Source: Paenibacillus nanensis (GTDB lineage Bacteria; Bacillota; Bacilli; Paenibacillales; Paenibacillaceae). From it: 64,000 nt of DNA. Numbering within the stretch: the stretch's first letter is position 1; each line of letters starts with the position of its first letter. The DNA is taken from positions 1 to 64,000 of the forward strand of contig NZ_QXQA01000010.1 of the NCBI RefSeq assembly GCF_003583765.1, read 5' to 3'. A program made the position numbers and the translations under genes. Of this stretch, positions 8,253 to 16,475 are shown one piece after another. The notes beneath the pieces are model-generated. The model saw only the letters and a list, made by a program, of their open reading frames with translations. It was not told the origin of the DNA and ran no database searches.

Positions 8253-8307
8253 TTATCGCCAATCTTAATGTTTATGGAAATCGATTAGTTCCATCGTGAA
8301 TCAAAGA

Positions 8308-8338
8308 CGAGGCTGCCAGCATAATCAGGCGGCCTCGT
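8308..8338. repeat. Hairpin family B, copy 2
   Basis: CGAGGCTGCC (8308-8317) pairs with GGCGGCCTCG (8329-8338) with one mismatch; GTTAA follows. Confidence 0.6.
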
Positions 8339-8383
8339 TAAGTTATTTTAAATGGATGCAAGTGTATGGAGGCGTGTGCAAAA

Positions 8384-8938
8384 ATGCATTTTTTTATTGG
8401 GATCGTTCCACCTGAAGATTACAAAGAACAAATTTCGATGTTTCGTAATAAATGGGCTAAGGTATTTCGAAATCGATGGGATCACAACGGCTTTAGGACT
8501 CCGGTGGAGCCCCACATTACGGTTAAAGCCCAAAGCGGACTTACGGAGGATATGAATTGGCTTGAAAAAGTAAGAGAAACTTGTTCTTCATTTCCAATCT
8601 TCCAGTTAACTTTGTCGGAACCAGCAACATTCGGAACAGCGGTTACATTCCTTAGCGTTGAATCGAAAGAGATATATAAACTGCACAAAAACTTGGTAGA
8701 TGCGGTTTCCCCGCCGCCCGAACTTATTGATAGGTATATAGAGTTAGATCACTTCATTCCACATTTGACTTTGGGTCAAACAAAATGGGGCATGAAAGAA
8801 GCAGAAATCATCGAAATGAAATTGGCTGCGAAAGAAGCGTTATCACCTTTTCCCATCTTCGATGTAACATTCGTGCGGGTATTTGATATCAAAAAAAACG
8901 CGCCTTTTGAAGATATCAAACTTGCCAAGCTGTTCTAA
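8384..8938 (+). CDS. 2'-5' RNA ligase / 2H phosphoesterase family protein
   Basis: A protein of about 184 residues with the two hallmark HxT motifs of 2H phosphoesterases: PHITVK (about residues 43-48) and PHLTLG (about 128-133). They sit in the two symmetric halves that form the active site. Family members cleave or ligate 2',3'-cyclic or 2'-5' phosphodiester bonds in RNA or nucleotides. The substrate is unknown. The start is set at ATG 8384 because GGAGG (8367-8371) is 12 bases upstream; that site overlaps an earlier in-frame ATG at 8366. It lies between hairpin repeats, with no clear operon. Confidence 0.82.
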   Translation: MHFFIGIVPPEDYKEQISMFRNKWAKVFRNRWDHNGFRTPVEPHITVKAQSGLTEDMNWLEKVRETCSSFPIFQLTLSEPATFGTAVTFLSVESKEIYKLHKNLVDAVSPPPELIDRYIELDHFIPHLTLGQTKWGMKEAEIIEMKLAAKEALSPFPIFDVTFVRVFDIKKNAPFEDIKLAKLF

Positions 8939-9293
8939 TCGGATCATTGACGAGCTGGAATCAATGCCAATCAGGGCGAAGCTGCTGGGAACACGATCGG
9001 CAGCTTCGTTACGTTTAAGGGAGGTTAGCGGGATAGTTCATCATTTAGCCCTCCTAAGGCATAAAGCTGGCTTTTGCCAGATCAGTGAGGGACAGCATTG
9101 ATCGCCAACCTACGTGAGTGTTACTTGATTCTGATGCAGCTGCCAGCTGCTTCGGTAAAATAGAGGCCTGCGTGACGCAGCAACGCATTCCCAGCAACTA
9201 ATAGTACGCCAAATAGCGACAGTTTAGGACTTTATCCTTCTCGTCCGTAGCTGTCGCTGCTTCTAGTTCGCCTTTTGTTAAAATGAATACGGT
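8939..9293. other. Intergenic region with repeat hairpins
   Basis: No gene is supported. It contains a stem CGAAGCTGC (8977-8985) / GCAGCTTCG (9000-9008), a short GCAGCTGCC-type palindrome near 9138-9155, and a family A hairpin at 9215-9258. The stretch has the look of stacked small repeat elements. Confidence 0.5.
9215..9258. repeat. Hairpin repeat family A, copy 2
   Basis: AGCGACAG (9215-9222) pairs perfectly with CTGTCGCT (9251-9258). The loop holds TAGGACTTTA and TTCTCGTCC, in which GGAC and GTCC can form an inner stem. The same order occurs in the hairpin at 53382-53424 read on the other strand. Confidence 0.75.
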
Positions 9294-9785
9294 CTACCCC
9301 TTCATTTTACCTTTGGGTAACGTCAAGGACCTTCTTTTTTCAAAAAGATACTGGAAGAAGTATAATAAGAAGGCTTTTTGATAAAAATACAGAAAAAATT
9401 CGAACCGATTAAACTTTACTAGCTTGTACCATTTAATTCTTTGGCCAATTTCCGTTACGCCAAAAGCAAAAAACGCATTGTTCACCACATTTGCCAATAA
9501 AAAATTTTTTAGGTTGCCGTAAGTCCATTTAAGAAGCCATAACGAAGTAACAAAAAAAGGGCCGATTTGAAAAGGGAACTCATTAAAAAGGATCGAATCG
9601 GTTTTTTGATAAAAAGCCCACCATTTTTTTTTCTTCCCGAAACGAGCGTGAATCATTTCAACAATCAAAATCAAGACGGTTGCGGGGAGGAATCGTTTTA
9701 GGCTGCGCGAACTCATAAGGGGCAATGTCAGCCACGATAGGACCACCATCGCAACATTGATTAACCAACGACTTTTAATTGACAC
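9294..9785 (-). CDS. Unknown membrane protein
   Basis: A 163-residue AT-rich gene starting at GTG. AAGGA lies about 12 bases upstream. The protein has hydrophobic stretches at about residues 8-24, 31-45 and 75-85 and an aromatic- and Lys-rich C-terminus (FFLYFYQKAFLLYFFQYLFEK). Phrases such as KKWWAFYQKTDS and LLKWTYGNLKNF resemble uncharacterised Bacillus membrane proteins that I recall without a name or function. It ends next to the family A hairpin and stands alone between unrelated genes. Confidence 0.6.
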   Translation of the reverse strand: MSIKSRWLINVAMVVLSWLTLPLMSSRSLKRFLPATVLILIVEMIHARFGKKKKWWAFYQKTDSILFNEFPFQIGPFFVTSLWLLKWTYGNLKNFLLANVVNNAFFAFGVTEIGQRIKWYKLVKFNRFEFFLYFYQKAFLLYFFQYLFEKRRSLTLPKGKMKG

Positions 9786-9917
9786 CTCTGGCCACCATCC
9801 TTTTTATTTTAGAATCTCCTCATCCCTTAATGGAGATACAACTAAAGGTAATTACAAAATTTAGCTTCACATTTCAGGTAACATCCCCCTTTTGATTAAC
9901 AGATATAAACAACAAAA

Positions 9918-9946
9918 AAGCGGTACAGGCTTCACCTGTACCGCCG
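9918..9946 (-). terminator. Intrinsic terminator of the two-component pair
   Basis: On the minus strand, GGCGGTACAGG pairs with CCTGTACCGC and is followed by TTTTTTG, just downstream of the kinase stop. Confidence 0.8.
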
Positions 9947-9989
9947 ATATTTCCATACCTGCCGACCGTTTCCTGCGGAAATCTACAGC

Positions 9990-11384
9990 TTATTCCGTAA
10001 GAGGCAGCGTCAATGCAAACGTCGTGCCCTGTTCCGAGCTTTCGATAAAGGCAAGCTCTCCTCCCTGAGCTGCCGCAAGCAGCTTGCTGAAGGCCAGCCC
10101 TAAGCCTAAGCCTCGGATGGACAGCTTCTTGTTCTCCCCGCGGAAGAACCGTTCGAAGATGAGCTGCTGCTCGGATACCGGAATGCCGGAGCCGTTGTCG
10201 CGAACGGTTATTTCGGCATGCTTGTCTCGGACACGCAAAGCGATATCGATATGCAGGGGACGGTCCGGATGCTTCGCTTGCGCGCTGTTATGGAGCAGGT
10301 TGACGATAATTTGCTGAATGCGGAGCGAGTCCCCTGCAATCTGCACGGGCTCGTGGGGCAGCTGAAGCGACGGCTCGGGCATGCCGTCCTCCTGCAGCAA
10401 TCTCCATTGGTAGACGATTTCGCTAAGAAGCGCTGAGGCATCCAGCCGGTCACGGTTCATGGGGACAACCCCGGCAGCCAGCGCGTTATAATCGAGCAAG
10501 TCCGAAACCATGCGTTCAAGCCGTCCCGACTCCAACAGCGCGATATCAAGGAACTCGTCGGCTTCTTCGCCGGTGACGACCTTCTCTCTCACCGCATGGA
10601 CGAGCCCCTTCACCGACGTGACCGGCGTTTTGAGCTCGTGGGTCAGTCCGGCCAGCATGAAGCTCCGCGAATGCTCGAGCTGCTTGAGCCTCCCGGCCAT
10701 CTCTTTGAAGGAGTGGAGCAGCTCGCCCAGCTCCCGCTCTTTCGTATCGGCATGGAGGGATACGTCGTAATGACCGAGACTGATCTCGCGGGCGGCCGAA
10801 GCAACCTTTCGAATGGGGCGGGACAGCTTCCGAGACAATAAATAAATAGTCAGCCAGCCGAGCGCAGCCAGGCTCAGGAACGCGAGGCCGAAAGCCCATT
10901 GCAGATCAGGCAGCCGGGTAAGAGGGCGTGTCGGCTGAAGAATCGTGACTTGTCCAATTTTCGCCTCGTCATAGGTAATAGGGGCAATGATTGCTTTCAT
11001 GCCCGGCTCCAGGGCGCGGTCGAGACTCGCGTTCAGCTTCAGGGGAAGCTCCTCCTGGGTGATCGGATCGGAAGCGTACAGCAGCTTGCCGTTATGATCC
11101 GTGACGAGCAGGCAAATGCCAGGCCCAAGATTGAAATACTGGGCGCGCTTTTGCAGAAGCTGAGTGAGATACGGCGGTACGGTGACAGTTCCGTCTTCTC
11201 CGCTAAGCCGGTCTGCAATATCCTGCGCGAGCAGCTCGACCGTCTGCAGCCGGCTGTCCATCGTCTGCTGCTTGGTCCACCAGACCGCCGCGGCGGCAAT
11301 GACGAGCAGCCCGGCAAATAGAATCCAAAAATACCGGACGGTCCAATAGGAAAGAATGGAGGTTTGCTTCATTTTTCGATCCAC
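9990..11384 (-). CDS. Sensor histidine kinase (HAMP, HisKA, HATPase)
   Basis: A 464-residue membrane kinase. One membrane segment lies at about residues 15-33, an extracytoplasmic sensor at about 34-165 and a second membrane segment at about 168-188, then HAMP. The HisKA box is LAGLTHELKTPVTSVKG (phospho-His near residue 250). ATPase motifs NLLHNSAQAK, DNGSGIP and GLGLGLAFSK follow. It would autophosphorylate and pass phosphate to the response regulator, whose gene overlaps its start by 16 bases. The pair is divergent from a YceI-like gene, a possible target. The signal is unknown. Confidence 0.9.
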   Translation of the reverse strand: MDRKMKQTSILSYWTVRYFWILFAGLLVIAAAAVWWTKQQTMDSRLQTVELLAQDIADRLSGEDGTVTVPPYLTQLLQKRAQYFNLGPGICLLVTDHNGKLLYASDPITQEELPLKLNASLDRALEPGMKAIIAPITYDEAKIGQVTILQPTRPLTRLPDLQWAFGLAFLSLAALGWLTIYLLSRKLSRPIRKVASAAREISLGHYDVSLHADTKERELGELLHSFKEMAGRLKQLEHSRSFMLAGLTHELKTPVTSVKGLVHAVREKVVTGEEADEFLDIALLESGRLERMVSDLLDYNALAAGVVPMNRDRLDASALLSEIVYQWRLLQEDGMPEPSLQLPHEPVQIAGDSLRIQQIIVNLLHNSAQAKHPDRPLHIDIALRVRDKHAEITVRDNGSGIPVSEQQLIFERFFRGENKKLSIRGLGLGLAFSKLLAAAQGGELAFIESSEQGTTFALTLPLTE

Positions 11385-12052
11385 AATTGATACCCCATTC
11401 CCCTTAATGTCCGGATATCCCCTTCCGTCTCCGGCCAGTGCGCTAACGCTTGCCGAATACGCTTGATCGACAAGTCGACCGCGCGGTCGCTGCCTTCATA
11501 ATCCGCCCCCCATACATGTTCGATTAGCTGCTCCCGGGTAAAGGTCCGGTTCGGATGCTCCGCCAGAAAAAGCAGCAGCGCTAAGTCGCGCGGCATTAAC
11601 GCCACCTGAGCGCCGCTCAGTGAGACATGCTGCGCCATAAAGTCGATGCACAGCCGGCCGTACCGGCGAAGACGTCCGCCGTCCGTCCATTGGGAGGGCC
11701 GTCTCAGGACGGCCTGCACGCGGGCGACGACCTCTTCAGGCACGAACGGCTTCGGCATGTAATCGTCCGCGCCGGCGTTCAGCCCATTCAGCCTGTCCTC
11801 CACCGCATCTCGAGCGGTCAGCATAATAACCGGACAGCTGCTCGTCTCCCTTATTCGGCATAGCACGTCCCAGCCGTCGATATGCGGCAGCATGACATCG
11901 AGCAGCACAAGCGCCGGCGTCTCCTTAGCGAATAATTCGAGCGCTTGCCGGCCGTCAGCTGCCAGCTTGACGCGGAAATGGGCTTTCTGCAAGTAGGCGG
12001 TCAATACGCGCGCGATAGCCGGTTCGTCTTCAACAACCAGAATGGTTTTCAA
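11369..12052 (-). CDS. OmpR/PhoB-type response regulator
   Basis: A 227-residue regulator: receiver domain with VVEDEP, phospho-acceptor in LLDVMLP (about Asp51), TARD and PKPF, then a winged-helix DNA-binding domain ending in RTLRGMGYQLWIEK. The start codon is TTG at 12052, with AAAGGGGG about 11 bases upstream. It is the partner of the kinase encoded immediately downstream in the same transcript. The 194-bp gap to the divergent YceI-like gene is the likely place for its binding sites, though I could not pick out a clear direct repeat. Confidence 0.9.
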   Translation of the reverse strand: MKTILVVEDEPAIARVLTAYLQKAHFRVKLAADGRQALELFAKETPALVLLDVMLPHIDGWDVLCRIRETSSCPVIMLTARDAVEDRLNGLNAGADDYMPKPFVPEEVVARVQAVLRRPSQWTDGGRLRRYGRLCIDFMAQHVSLSGAQVALMPRDLALLLFLAEHPNRTFTREQLIEHVWGADYEGSDRAVDLSIKRIRQALAHWPETEGDIRTLRGMGYQLWIEK

Positions 12053-12246
12053 TGATAAGACAGCCCCCTTTCGCTCTTTATGCTCTCATTGTAGCAACGT
12101 TGCGAGATGGTCGGCAATGTTTCCCAATTGAGGCGCCGGCAGATAAAAAAGACCGGCCGTTAAGGCTTTGCCGCCGACATCTGCTCGACACATTGGACGG
12201 GTATAATGGCCTTAGTCGGCGGCCGCCGCATAAATAGGAGGTATCG

Positions 12247-12966
12247 ATGAAGAGAAAACATATCGTACTGTTGTCGGTTGCTTTAGTCGTTGTGATCGGA
12301 GCCGGCGGGTATGCGGCAATGGATCGTTATATGGGCAATCAAGTAGAGGTAGAGTCCGTCATGGAGGTATTGGAGGAACCGGCACCGTCCGGACAGACGA
12401 ATGCGGATGAGACAGGCGGCTCCACTGCGGCCTTATCGGCTGAGCAATTAAACGGAAATTGGGCGATTGCGGAAGGCTCCAAAGTATACTGGTCGGTTAC
12501 GACCTCCAGAGAAACCGTTAATTTTGTCAATGAAGCCGTAACGGGGTCCTGGACTGTGGATGTTAATGACGCGGCGGGGATGACGGGGGAGGGAGTCGTC
12601 GATATGACGGCGCTTGATTCCGGCAACAGCCAGCGGGACGGTCATGTGAAGGAGCGGGAGGATCTGCTGGCGGTAGGCGAATTTCCCGAGGCGACATTCC
12701 AGGCCGCCTCGATCTCCCCGCTGCCGGCGGAATGGACGGAAGGAACCGCGGTGCCGGTCGAAATCGCAGGCACGCTGACGGTCAAAGGCATTGGCAAGGA
12801 CGTTACCTTCGCCTCGAACGCCATGTATAAGGACGGGCAGCTGCTGCTGTCCGGCACGACGAAGGTCACTTTCGCCGACTTTGGCATGACGAGTCCGCAT
12901 ACGGTTGTGCTGGAGACGGAGAACGAGCTTTCCGTACAGCTGGAGCTTATTTTGAATAAGGCATAA
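12247..12966 (+). CDS. YceI-family lipid-binding-type protein, membrane-anchored
   Basis: A 239-residue exported protein. An N-terminal hydrophobic segment (about residues 6-24) lacks a lipobox and probably acts as anchor or signal. A Ser/Thr/Ala-rich linker leads to a YceI-like beta-barrel domain from about residue 75: SKVYWSVTT, DGHVKEREDLL, FPEATFQAAS, GTLTVKGIGKDVTFA and KVTFADFGM. YceI proteins form a lipocalin-like pocket for isoprenoid-type ligands; the ligand here is unknown. TAGGAGG precedes the ATG. It is divergent from a two-component pair and ends at a terminator. Confidence 0.83.
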   Translation: MKRKHIVLLSVALVVVIGAGGYAAMDRYMGNQVEVESVMEVLEEPAPSGQTNADETGGSTAALSAEQLNGNWAIAEGSKVYWSVTTSRETVNFVNEAVTGSWTVDVNDAAGMTGEGVVDMTALDSGNSQRDGHVKEREDLLAVGEFPEATFQAASISPLPAEWTEGTAVPVEIAGTLTVKGIGKDVTFASNAMYKDGQLLLSGTTKVTFADFGMTSPHTVVLETENELSVQLELILNKA

Positions 12967-12973
12967 CGATGGC

Positions 12974-13011
12974 AACAAGCCCTTCTCGGCCAACGAGAGG
13001 GGTTTGTTTTG
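12974..13011 (+). terminator. Intrinsic terminator after the YceI-like gene
   Basis: AACAAGCCCTTCTCG (12974-12988) pairs with CGAGAGGGGTTTGTT (12994-13008), ending in T residues. Confidence 0.75.
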
Positions 13012-13090
13012 CTTCGATAGGTCTTTTCTCCTATGCCGAAAGCCGTTACAATAGGGAATGGATGACATTAGTTCGGAAGGAAGAAAATCG

Positions 13091-13810
13091 TTGAATCCTA
13101 TAGCCGTCATTGAACCGTATCTTCCAGACCTTAGGCTTTACTGCCGCGCGCTGGCTTCGAGCGAATGGGACGCGGAGGATTTGATGCAGGAGACGCTGCT
13201 GAAAGCATACCGGTCGCTTGAGCAAGCGCCGGAGCGGCAAGTGAGCAAGTCGTACCTGCGCCTCATCGCCAAAAACGTATGGATCGATCAATACCGGAAG
13301 CGGAAAGCCGCAGGAGATAGCGTGACCTTCGATGAAGCGCTTCATCTGGCAGAGGCTAGCCCAGTAAGCGAGCTTACGGTGCGGGAGTCGCTCGAGCAGC
13401 TGGCCGGCCGGCTGAATCCGCGGCAGATGGTGTTGATTCTGCTCGTCGACGTCTTTCGTTTCAGCGCGGCGGAGACGGGCGAGCTTCTGCACATGACGGT
13501 TGGCGCCGTGAAAGAAGGCCTGAAGCGGGCGCGCCGCCGGCTGCGGACGATGATGAACGACACGAATGATTGGAGAACGGATCGCGCGAAACCGTCAACG
13601 GGACCTTCGGACGGTATGCTGACGAAGGAAAGCTTCGAGCAGTTCCTATCCGCCTTCCGGGAGGGAGATGCGGAGGGGATCTGCACGGCATATCTCGCGC
13701 TCGCGTCCAGGGGAATGCAGGTGGAGAGCGTCTCCGTTCAATCCGGGCGGTACTCCTTCACGTTCCGCGACCCTAACGGGCATCTTATTGAAATTTTTCA
13801 AGCGAAATAG
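13091..13810 (+). CDS. ECF sigma factor with VOC-like C-terminal tail
   Basis: An extracytoplasmic-function sigma-70 protein. Region 2 has AEDLMQETLLKAYRSL and RLIAKNVWIDQYRKRK. Region 4 has LNPRQMVLILLVDVFRFSAAETGELL and MTVGAVKEGLKRARRRL. A tail of about 80 residues follows, unlike a minimal ECF factor. Its last 40 residues end in YSFTFRDPNGHLIEIF and line up with the end of the VOC protein encoded next. TTG at 13091 is preferred because GGAAGGAAG is seven bases upstream; ATG at 13058 has a too-close AGGGA. No anti-sigma gene is adjacent, so the tail may control activity (inference). Confidence 0.85.
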   Translation: MNPIAVIEPYLPDLRLYCRALASSEWDAEDLMQETLLKAYRSLEQAPERQVSKSYLRLIAKNVWIDQYRKRKAAGDSVTFDEALHLAEASPVSELTVRESLEQLAGRLNPRQMVLILLVDVFRFSAAETGELLHMTVGAVKEGLKRARRRLRTMMNDTNDWRTDRAKPSTGPSDGMLTKESFEQFLSAFREGDAEGICTAYLALASRGMQVESVSVQSGRYSFTFRDPNGHLIEIFQAK

Positions 13811-13887
13811 GAAGACCCCGTTTCTTTTTGAGCCCGCATTGCGTTTATAGAGGGAAAGCAGCATTTATACGCAAGGGAGAGGAAATA

Positions 13888-14301
13888 ATGGCGATTGCAA
13901 TTAAAAACTACGCGGTCATTCAACTGCCGGTCAAAAATGTGGACGCGTCGGTCAAGTGGTACAAGGATGTGCTCGGCATTCCGTTTACGTTCGAATATGC
14001 GCCTGGCGATACGGAAGCCTGGCTGAACGTGGCGGGCGTAGGACTTGGTTTAATACAGAGTCCGAAGGTGCCGAATCTGGACTTCACGAACAGCAAGGGG
14101 CAGCTGCAGCCGATCATTTCCCTGCAAGTGGACAACATTCATGAAGCGTACCGGGAGCTTCGGGAGAAGGGTGTCGAGACAGGTGAGCTGGTCTTCAAAA
14201 AAAGCGGCGGCTACAGCTTTACGCTGCGCGACCCGGACGGACATCTGTCGAACCTATGGGGCGGCTGGCCGACGGAAGAGGATGAACAGGCAAACGAATA
14301 A
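13888..14301 (+). CDS. VOC-superfamily (glyoxalase-like) protein
   Basis: A 137-residue vicinal-oxygen-chelate protein with two beta-alpha-beta modules: IKNYAVIQLPVKNVDASVKWY at the start (shown here as IKNYAVIQLPV and VDASVKWYKDVLG), then LQVDNIHEAYRELREKG and GYSFTLRDPDGHLSNLW at the end. Where many metalloenzymes of this fold have Glu after RDPxGH, this one has Asn, so metal chemistry is doubtful and a binding or resistance role is possible. GGGAGAGG precedes the ATG at 13888. It follows an ECF sigma gene whose tail resembles its own C-terminus. A terminator closes the unit. Confidence 0.85.
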   Translation: MAIAIKNYAVIQLPVKNVDASVKWYKDVLGIPFTFEYAPGDTEAWLNVAGVGLGLIQSPKVPNLDFTNSKGQLQPIISLQVDNIHEAYRELREKGVETGELVFKKSGGYSFTLRDPDGHLSNLWGGWPTEEDEQANE

Positions 14302-14321
14302 CATGTTTACGCGCTGCAAAG

Positions 14322-14366
14322 AGCCGCGCTCTCTATCCTTGCGGATGGGGAGCGCGGCTTTTTTTG
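14322..14366 (+). terminator. Intrinsic terminator after the VOC gene
   Basis: AGCCGCGCT (14322-14330) pairs with AGCGCGGCT (14351-14359), followed by TTTTTTT. Confidence 0.85.
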
Positions 14367-14515
14367 CCGTCAAGGGCGCTTAAGGAGTCTGGCTGCATCA
14401 CGCCAATAAACAAACATTTTCCCGCATCGTTTTGGCATTATGCCCCTCCGGTTGCAGGTACAATTGGGCTTGTAAGGCTTTCGATGAGCAGGATTGCAGG
14501 AAGGAAGTGTAGGCA

Positions 14516-15499
14516 GTGAGCCAGACAAATTCGGGCATCGCGAATATCGCGCAAATTGAAAACGGTTCCGTGGCGAAGAAGCCGCCGAAATGGAAACACA
14601 CGTGGAAGGAATATAAGAAAAATAAATACCTGTTTTTCATGCTGATTCCGGTCCTCGTCTGGTATGGCATCTTTCATTACGGGCCGATGTACGGCGTTCA
14701 ATTGGCATTCAAAGACTTTAGTCCGATCAAAGGGATTTGGGGCAGCGACTGGATCGGAATGGAGCATTTTAAGTTTCTGTTCTACCAATCGCCCGACTTT
14801 GCGCGGATCTTCCGAAATACGATTTTGATCAGTCTCTACAATATTATATTCGGGTTCCCGGCGCCGATCATTCTTGCGCTTATGCTGAACGAGCTGCGGT
14901 ATAAGCTGTTCAAAAGGTTCGCGCAATCGATCTCGTATATCCCGCATTTTTTCTCCTGGGTCATTCTGTCGGGTATTATCGTCGTCATGCTGTCGCCGTC
15001 CGAAGGGCCGGTGAACTATATCATCAAGCTGTTTGGCGGGGAACCGATTTATTTCTTGGCCGATACGGATTATTTCCGGCCGACGCTAGTCGTCACTTCG
15101 ATTTGGAAGGAAATCGGCTGGGGCACAATCATCTATTTGGCTGCGTTATCCGGCATCGATCCGACCCTGTATGAGGCCGCAACAATCGATGGGGCGAACC
15201 GGTGGAAGCGGATCCGGCATATTACGATTCCTTCCATACTGCCGGTCGTGTCGATCATGTTCATCCTTTCGCTGGGGGGCATCCTGAACGCGGGCTTCGA
15301 CCAAATCTTCAACCTATACAGCCCTGCCGTGTACGAGGTAGCCGACGTTATCGACACTTATGTGTACCGGGCCGGTATTCAGCAGTCCCAGTTCGGCCTT
15401 ACCACGGCCGTCGGGCTATTCAAAAATGTCATCGGCATTATGCTCGTCCTCGGCACCAACTATGTCATGAAGAAAATGGGGCAAGAAGGGGTTCTGTAG
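14516..15499 (+). CDS. Oligosaccharide ABC permease, LplB type
   Basis: A 327-residue inner-membrane component of a CUT1-type sugar importer, with six membrane segments. The cytoplasmic EAA loop reads EAATIDGANRWKRIRHITIP at about residues 222-241. The opening block after the basic N-terminus (YLFFMLIPVLVWYGIFHYGP) is typical of Paenibacillus/Bacillus LplB proteins. The start is GTG with AAGGAAG eight bases upstream. It heads an operon with a second permease, a binding protein and two glycosidases. No ATPase gene is present; such systems usually share a common MsmX-like ATPase encoded elsewhere. Confidence 0.9.
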   Translation: MSQTNSGIANIAQIENGSVAKKPPKWKHTWKEYKKNKYLFFMLIPVLVWYGIFHYGPMYGVQLAFKDFSPIKGIWGSDWIGMEHFKFLFYQSPDFARIFRNTILISLYNIIFGFPAPIILALMLNELRYKLFKRFAQSISYIPHFFSWVILSGIIVVMLSPSEGPVNYIIKLFGGEPIYFLADTDYFRPTLVVTSIWKEIGWGTIIYLAALSGIDPTLYEAATIDGANRWKRIRHITIPSILPVVSIMFILSLGGILNAGFDQIFNLYSPAVYEVADVIDTYVYRAGIQQSQFGLTTAVGLFKNVIGIMLVLGTNYVMKKMGQEGVL

Positions 15500-15530
15500 C
15501 CAGAGTCTGCCCGAAAGGAGATGAACGTAA

Positions 15531-16400
15531 ATGAAACCTACAATCGGCGAACATGTCTTCCAGGCCATTCTCGTCCTATCAATCTCTCTGCTATGTATCG
15601 CGACGATTTATCCGTTTCTCCATATCGCGTCCGTCTCGCTTAGCAGTCCAAGCGAAGCGAGCCGATTCGGCTTCCACCTGTATCCACGGGAGATCGACTT
15701 CTTCGCATGGAACCAGGTTCTAAGCCAAACGAAAATATGGACCGGCTTCGGCAACTCGGTATTCCGCACGGTCGTCGGCACGCTGCTGACCCTAGTCGCC
15801 ATGTCGCTCTGCGCCTACCCGTTGTCGCGCAAATATTTGCCTCACCGCAGCTTCTACACGATGATCATCCTGTTCACGATGTTTTTCGGCGGAGGCATTA
15901 TTCCGACTTACTTGCTGATGAAGTGGCTGCACCTGATGAATAGCGTGTGGGTGTACGTCGTGCCGGGCTTGGTTCCGACCTTCTCGATGCTGGTGCTGCG
16001 CAACTTCTTTATGGGGATTCCGACGGAGCTCGAGGAGTCGGCCAAGATTGACGGCGCGAATGACATCCGCATTCTGTTCAGCATCATCCTGCCGCTGTCG
16101 AAGCCGGTGCTTGCCACCCTTGCCTTATGGACGGCGGTCGGCCACTGGAATTCTTGGTTCGATGCGGTGCTGTACATTACCGATCAGAACAAGCAGGTGC
16201 TTCAGTTTTTCCTTCGGGAGATTGTCATCACGAATACGGACGCCGAAACGTTCGGACGGACGGTTGTTGGAAATCTCAAGTATGCGCCTGCCATCAAGGC
16301 GGCTACGATTATGTTCGCCGCGCTGCCGATTCTGATCATTTACCCGTTCCTGCAAAAATACTTCGTCAAAGGAACGATGATCGGCTCGCTGAAGGGATGA
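15531..16400 (+). CDS. Oligosaccharide ABC permease, YtcP/LplC type
   Basis: A 289-residue second permease of the CUT1 importer. It has six membrane segments, the opening VFQAILVLSISLLCIATIYPF and the EAA loop EESAKIDGANDIRIL at about residues 174-188. The C-terminus YPFLQKYFVKGTMIGSLKG is characteristic of this family. AAAGGAG precedes the ATG, 31 bases after the first permease gene. It pairs with that permease to form the transmembrane channel fed by the binding protein encoded next. Confidence 0.9.
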   Translation: MKPTIGEHVFQAILVLSISLLCIATIYPFLHIASVSLSSPSEASRFGFHLYPREIDFFAWNQVLSQTKIWTGFGNSVFRTVVGTLLTLVAMSLCAYPLSRKYLPHRSFYTMIILFTMFFGGGIIPTYLLMKWLHLMNSVWVYVVPGLVPTFSMLVLRNFFMGIPTELEESAKIDGANDIRILFSIILPLSKPVLATLALWTAVGHWNSWFDAVLYITDQNKQVLQFFLREIVITNTDAETFGRTVVGNLKYAPAIKAATIMFAALPILIIYPFLQKYFVKGTMIGSLKG

Positions 16401-16475
16401 CCCGGTATAACCGCGCGGCTTATCCGCTGCCCGATTATATAAAGCTTGAACTTATAAAAGGGAGGATCATAAAAA

